Shown piece by piece: positions 6,106 through 9,034 of a DNA stretch of 9,034 nt (within the stretch, counting starts at the first letter, position 1; every line of letters starts with the position of its first letter). Origin of the DNA: CALMSM01 sp964534095 (GTDB lineage: Bacteria > Patescibacteriota > Saccharimonadia > Saccharimonadales > CALMSM01); NCBI GenBank assembly GCA_964534095.1, contig CAZHPF010000034.1:1-9034 (forward strand), given 5' to 3'. Position numbers and translations under genes: made by a program. The notes beneath the pieces were generated by a model. It ran no database searches. It saw only the letters and a program-made list of their open reading frames with translations, and was not told where the DNA came from.

Positions 6106-9034
6106 TAACTGACTGTGGCATAAGAAGACTGTTTAGAGCCTTGTTTTGCATACACCTGGCTTCCGTTCGGTGCCTGTGAATCGGCAACCGAACATGAGCC
6201 GCTTGTACTCCCACACAATGAACCACCACCTTTGAGATAAACCGACACGTTACCACTGCCGCCGGACCAGCTAAAGTGTACTTGGCTACCGCTATGTGTC
6301 GGCGTATCAAGCGTGATCGTGCTGCTACTAGCAGTAATGTTTGTATTATCACTTGCATCATAGAGCACACTGTCAATGACTTCTACTCGGAACGACTTGG
6401 TGCCGTTAAACGTCGGTTTATACGAAATGCTGTAACTGCCAGGCCCGCCGATAGTTTGTGATTTGACCGTGTGGCCGTCCACGATAAAGTTTAAGGTTCC
6501 GGGAAACTTGCTCGAGTTAAGTGGATGAGTACCGGCTCTGACGCTGACCGACAAAGTACAGCCGGAGCTTACGCAGGTAACATTTCGGGTCTTAATCGAC
6601 ACAGACGGTTTAGTGTCATTACACTTGTGAACATCGTCTTTTGCACTGGTATTGGCGCCACCTGTACCAACAAACTTATCAACCGAGAAGGTTAGGCTGT
6701 TGGCATTGTTGGCTCGTTGGATAGCACGCTGTGGTGTACACTCGGTCGCTAGTTTATTGCTTACTTTGTCGACATCTTTAGCGGTTGCTGCGCCAGGTTG
6801 TTTGTACCAAGAAGGGAAAAGATCAGTGGCGGGGCTTGGCTCAATAGAGCCTACCCCTACATGGCTGCGCACGACAAATGCTGGGAGGTTTTGCAAGCCG
6901 GATGGTTTTTGGCGTTCCTCTGTAGTAAGGTTAGTATGCATGCCCTGCATCCAGCCATTGACGATAGGCATCGTCATCGTTTCCATAAACCCGCTCATTT
7001 CACGCGTACGGTTATGGTAGCCGACCCATACCATGGCGGCATACTTGGTAGAGAACATGCCCATGAGGCCGTCTTTAGAATCGTTGGTTGTACCAGTCTT
7101 GGCGGCAAATTTCCAGCCATTAAACTGATGAGGCTTGGCACCACTTATATAACTGGCGTTCGGGTCGCTCATCATATCAGCAATAATGTAAGCGCTTTCG
7201 GCGCGTATTGCTTGCACCCCTTCGCTTGGCTTCCACTCGTCCAGGACTTTGCCGGATGAGTCGCTGACTTTCAGGATATACGTCTGCGGTATATTACGCC
7301 CGTTTCTAGAAATAGTAGCAAAACCATGCGCATGTTCGTCGAGGCGTAAGTAAGCGCCATCACCGATAGCAGAAGCAGCGTAACACTGGGATTTCTGCGT
7401 GCTGGCTTCGTCAGAGTAGCAGTTATAGTTACCTTTGGTAGGGTCAGGCTGCCCGTCAGGCCCGTAGTTGGTCATTAGCTTGTGGGCGACTTCGATTGTC
7501 TCATTCACGCCAACCGTCAGCATGGCCTTGATAGCCGGTACGTTTCTGGATCCGCCTAAGGCATAGCGAAGCGTTAATGGCCCAGGATAGCGAAAGTCAT
7601 AGTCGACCAAACAGTCTCCCGTACGGCTTACACCTGTGGTACAAGGATATCCTGGCACAGCACCTTTAGTGTCGTATAGCACTGACCCGGCACCGACATT
7701 ATCGGATGTGTCAATGAGGGCTGCGTAGTCATATGGCTTAAACGACGACCCTGGCGGCAGTTCCAGCTGATGAGCGTAGTTATTCTGGCCATATTCTGGA
7801 TTGTTAAAATCAACGCCACCAACCAGGGCGACGACCTGACCGGTCTTCACATCTTCGGCTACAAAAGCAGCTGTGTCTCCCCCCTGGGCTTGCACCTGAA
7901 CGATTCCTGCTTGTACTTGTTTTTCGGCCTCTTTCTGTGCCTCCAAGTCGAGCGTAGTAGTAACGCTTAGCCCGCCGTGTTTGACTACTCCTGCGCCCAT
8001 TTGTTTTTCGAGGGCGGCTTTGGCAGTCAAGACAAAGTACGGAGCTTGGATACTATCAAACCGCGGTTTGCGTTTCTTGACTTTTTTGAGCGTATCGACT
8101 TTTTTGGCTTTGTCGCGCTGTTCGTTGGTAATCATGCCTTGTTCAGCCATAAGATCAAGAATGTAGTGTTGTCGACCAAGCAGCGCTTGTTTGCCACCGC
8201 TCTGTACAAAGTCGTCATTATACGGGGAATAATAGCCAGGGGATTTCGGAATTGCCGCCAAAAACGCCGATTCGTCTAATGACAGATTCTTCGCAGGCTT
8301 ATTAAAATAATCTTCCGCCGCTGCTTGTACACCGTAGTCAACACTTCCGTATGGGGCGGTATTGAGATACCCCGTAAGGATTTCTTTCTTAGAGTAGCTT
8401 CTCTCTAGCTCAACAGCCAAAATGAGCTCCTTGGCTTTACGAGTATAGGTATGGTCTTTGCTCCAGTTCTGGGTAAGCTTGACGAGCTGTTGGGTAATTG
8501 TTGAACCGCCTTGTTGGCCGCTGCTGCCGCGAACGTTATTGATAGCGGCACGCAAGATACCTCTGGTGTCGAATCCACCGTGCTTGAAGAAATCTTTATC
8601 TTCAACAGCGATAGTGGCATCCTTCATGGTTTGGGCGATCTGGTCATCCTGAACAGGAATACGTTTGACCGCATCATAATCTTCCCACAGCAGAGTTTTG
8701 CCGGTTTTGTCGTAATAACGGATACTACCACCGATGTTATTGCCGGATATGTCACGAAGATTGGGCAGGTCTTTCCGGAAGTAAGCAAACACGCCGACCA
8801 GTAGCAGAAAAGCAACTAAAAGGCCGATCCCGGTAATCTTGAGACCCATAATAATGCCCTCGCGGCTTGTCCAGTATTTCCAGAGGCGCTTAGGATGCAT
8901 ACGCCAGACGATACGCTGTAGCCTGCCTTTTGGCATACCAATGAGCCGCTGGGCATGCTTGGTAGCGTGTCCGGCTCTTTTTGCTTTCAGGCGTTCCGTA
9001 ATAGAACGGTTGATTTTAATAGTTTGCCCGCTGC
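6102..9034 (-). CDS. Bifunctional class A penicillin-binding protein (PBP1a-type), 5' end beyond window edge
   Basis: Peptidoglycan glycosyltransferase and transpeptidase, anchored in the membrane with its catalytic part outside. Residues are numbered from the ATG at 8936, though that is probably not the start: the frame stays open to the edge, adding 32 basic residues (SGQTIKINRSITERLK and on), with no Shine-Dalgarno at 8936 and no ATG, GTG or TTG further up within the window. A basic cytoplasmic tail precedes a membrane segment (about 32-53). The GT51 domain (about 75-245) has catalytic E112 in EDKDFFKHGG, GGSTITQQ (143-150) and KKEILTGYLN. The transpeptidase domain (about 355-640) has SSFK with nucleophile S397, SRN (463-465) and KTGT (613-616). 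All motifs are intact. After about 690 comes a Pro/Ala linker and two Gly/Ser/Thr-rich, probably beta-sandwich segments (about 777-872 and 876-944). Ten cysteines all fall outside the membrane. pbpA, ponA or mrcA would be possible names; none is assigned. Confidence 0.93.
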   Translation of the reverse strand, partial: SGQTIKINRSITERLKAKRAGHATKHAQRLIGMPKGRLQRIVWRMHPKRLWKYWTSREGIIMGLKITGIGLLVAFLLLVGVFAYFRKDLPNLRDISGNNIGGSIRYYDKTGKTLLWEDYDAVKRIPVQDDQIAQTMKDATIAVEDKDFFKHGGFDTRGILRAAINNVRGSSGQQGGSTITQQLVKLTQNWSKDHTYTRKAKELILAVELERSYSKKEILTGYLNTAPYGSVDYGVQAAAEDYFNKPAKNLSLDESAFLAAIPKSPGYYSPYNDDFVQSGGKQALLGRQHYILDLMAEQGMITNEQRDKAKKVDTLKKVKKRKPRFDSIQAPYFVLTAKAALEKQMGAGVVKHGGLSVTTTLDLEAQKEAEKQVQAGIVQVQAQGGDTAAFVAEDVKTGQVVALVGGVDFNNPEYGQNNYAHQLELPPGSSFKPYDYAALIDTSDNVGAGSVLYDTKGAVPGYPCTTGVSRTGDCLVDYDFRYPGPLTLRYALGGSRNVPAIKAMLTVGVNETIEVAHKLMTNYGPDGQPDPTKGNYNCYSDEASTQKSQCYAASAIGDGAYLRLDEHAHGFATISRNGRNIPQTYILKVSDSSGKVLDEWKPSEGVQAIRAESAYIIADMMSDPNASYISGAKPHQFNGWKFAAKTGTTNDSKDGLMGMFSTKYAAMVWVGYHNRTREMSGFMETMTMPIVNGWMQGMHTNLTTEERQKPSGLQNLPAFVVRSHVGVGSIEPSPATDLFPSWYKQPGAATAKDVDKVSNKLATECTPQRAIQRANNANSLTFSVDKFVGTGGANTSAKDDVHKCNDTKPSVSIKTRNVTCVSSGCTLSVSVRAGTHPLNSSKFPGTLNFIVDGHTVKSQTIGGPGSYSISYKPTFNGTKSFRVEVIDSVLYDASDNTNITASSSTITLDTPTHSGSQVHFSWSGGSGNVSVYLKGGGSLCGSTSGSCSVADSQAPNGSQVYAKQGSKQSSYATVSY

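Noticed and set aside
6652..7259. Two plus-strand open frames of 122 and 153 residues, possible genes within the PBP region.
   Set aside because: They are antisense to the transpeptidase domain and C-terminal linker of the PBP, overlap one another, and show no recognisable domain or start signal.
1..9034. UGA recoding to glycine, as in some CPR lineages.
   Set aside because: All five proteins read at full length with no in-frame TGA; TAA and TAG are the stops, which fits the standard bacterial code. The absence of TGA stops among five genes is too small a sample to mean anything.
1..9034. A CRISPR array, mobile element, tRNA/rRNA gene or new defence system.
   Set aside because: The window is filled by five genes, four of them conserved housekeeping functions; no spaced direct repeats, transposase or integrase, or RNA gene signatures were seen.

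Overview
The window (9034 bases, roughly half GC) is a dense bacterial core-gene region. It holds five protein-coding genes: four on the plus strand (nusA 3' part, clpC, a membrane-anchored putative metallopeptidase, radA) and one convergent on the minus strand (a bifunctional class A penicillin-binding protein, open at the right edge). Gene order, the tight 21-base gaps, the unusual companion metallopeptidase and the style of the ClpC and PBP sequences suggest a Candidate Phyla Radiation bacterium, most likely Candidatus Saccharibacteria (TM7). That placement is inference from general familiarity, not from a search. All five genes read through without an in-frame TGA and end in TAA or TAG, so the UGA=Gly code of Gracilibacteria/Absconditabacteria is not supported.

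Layout: 1-1132 is nusA, missing only its first few codons, with N-terminal, S1, KH1 and KH2 domains. 1133-1233 is the only sizeable intergenic region. It carries a perfect CIRCE operator wrapped around the -35 box of a good sigma-70 type promoter, so clpC (1234-3744) should be directly repressed by HrcA and heat inducible. 3766-4725 encodes a single-pass membrane protein with an HEMLH zinc-protease motif and a C-terminal coiled coil. 4747-6105 is radA. 6102-9034 (minus) is the PBP; its stop codon overlaps the radA stop codon in a shared CTAG.

The genes fall into information processing (NusA transcription elongation/termination, RadA recombination), proteostasis (ClpC unfoldase with a ClpP-docking loop, putative envelope protease) and cell wall synthesis (PBP with glycosyltransferase and transpeptidase domains plus C-terminal beta-rich modules). 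The 21-base gaps before the metallopeptidase and radA look alike: each has a GCTA...TAGC inverted repeat containing a TANACT -10-like box 7-8 bases before the ATG and no Shine-Dalgarno, which suggests leaderless transcripts. By contrast clpC has a purine-rich ribosome site and a leader of about 40 bases.

No RNA genes, mobile elements, CRISPR arrays or defence systems were seen. The parts most worth following up are the CIRCE/promoter arrangement, the repeated leaderless-type starts, the uncharacterised metallopeptidase and the cysteine-rich extracytoplasmic part of the PBP.
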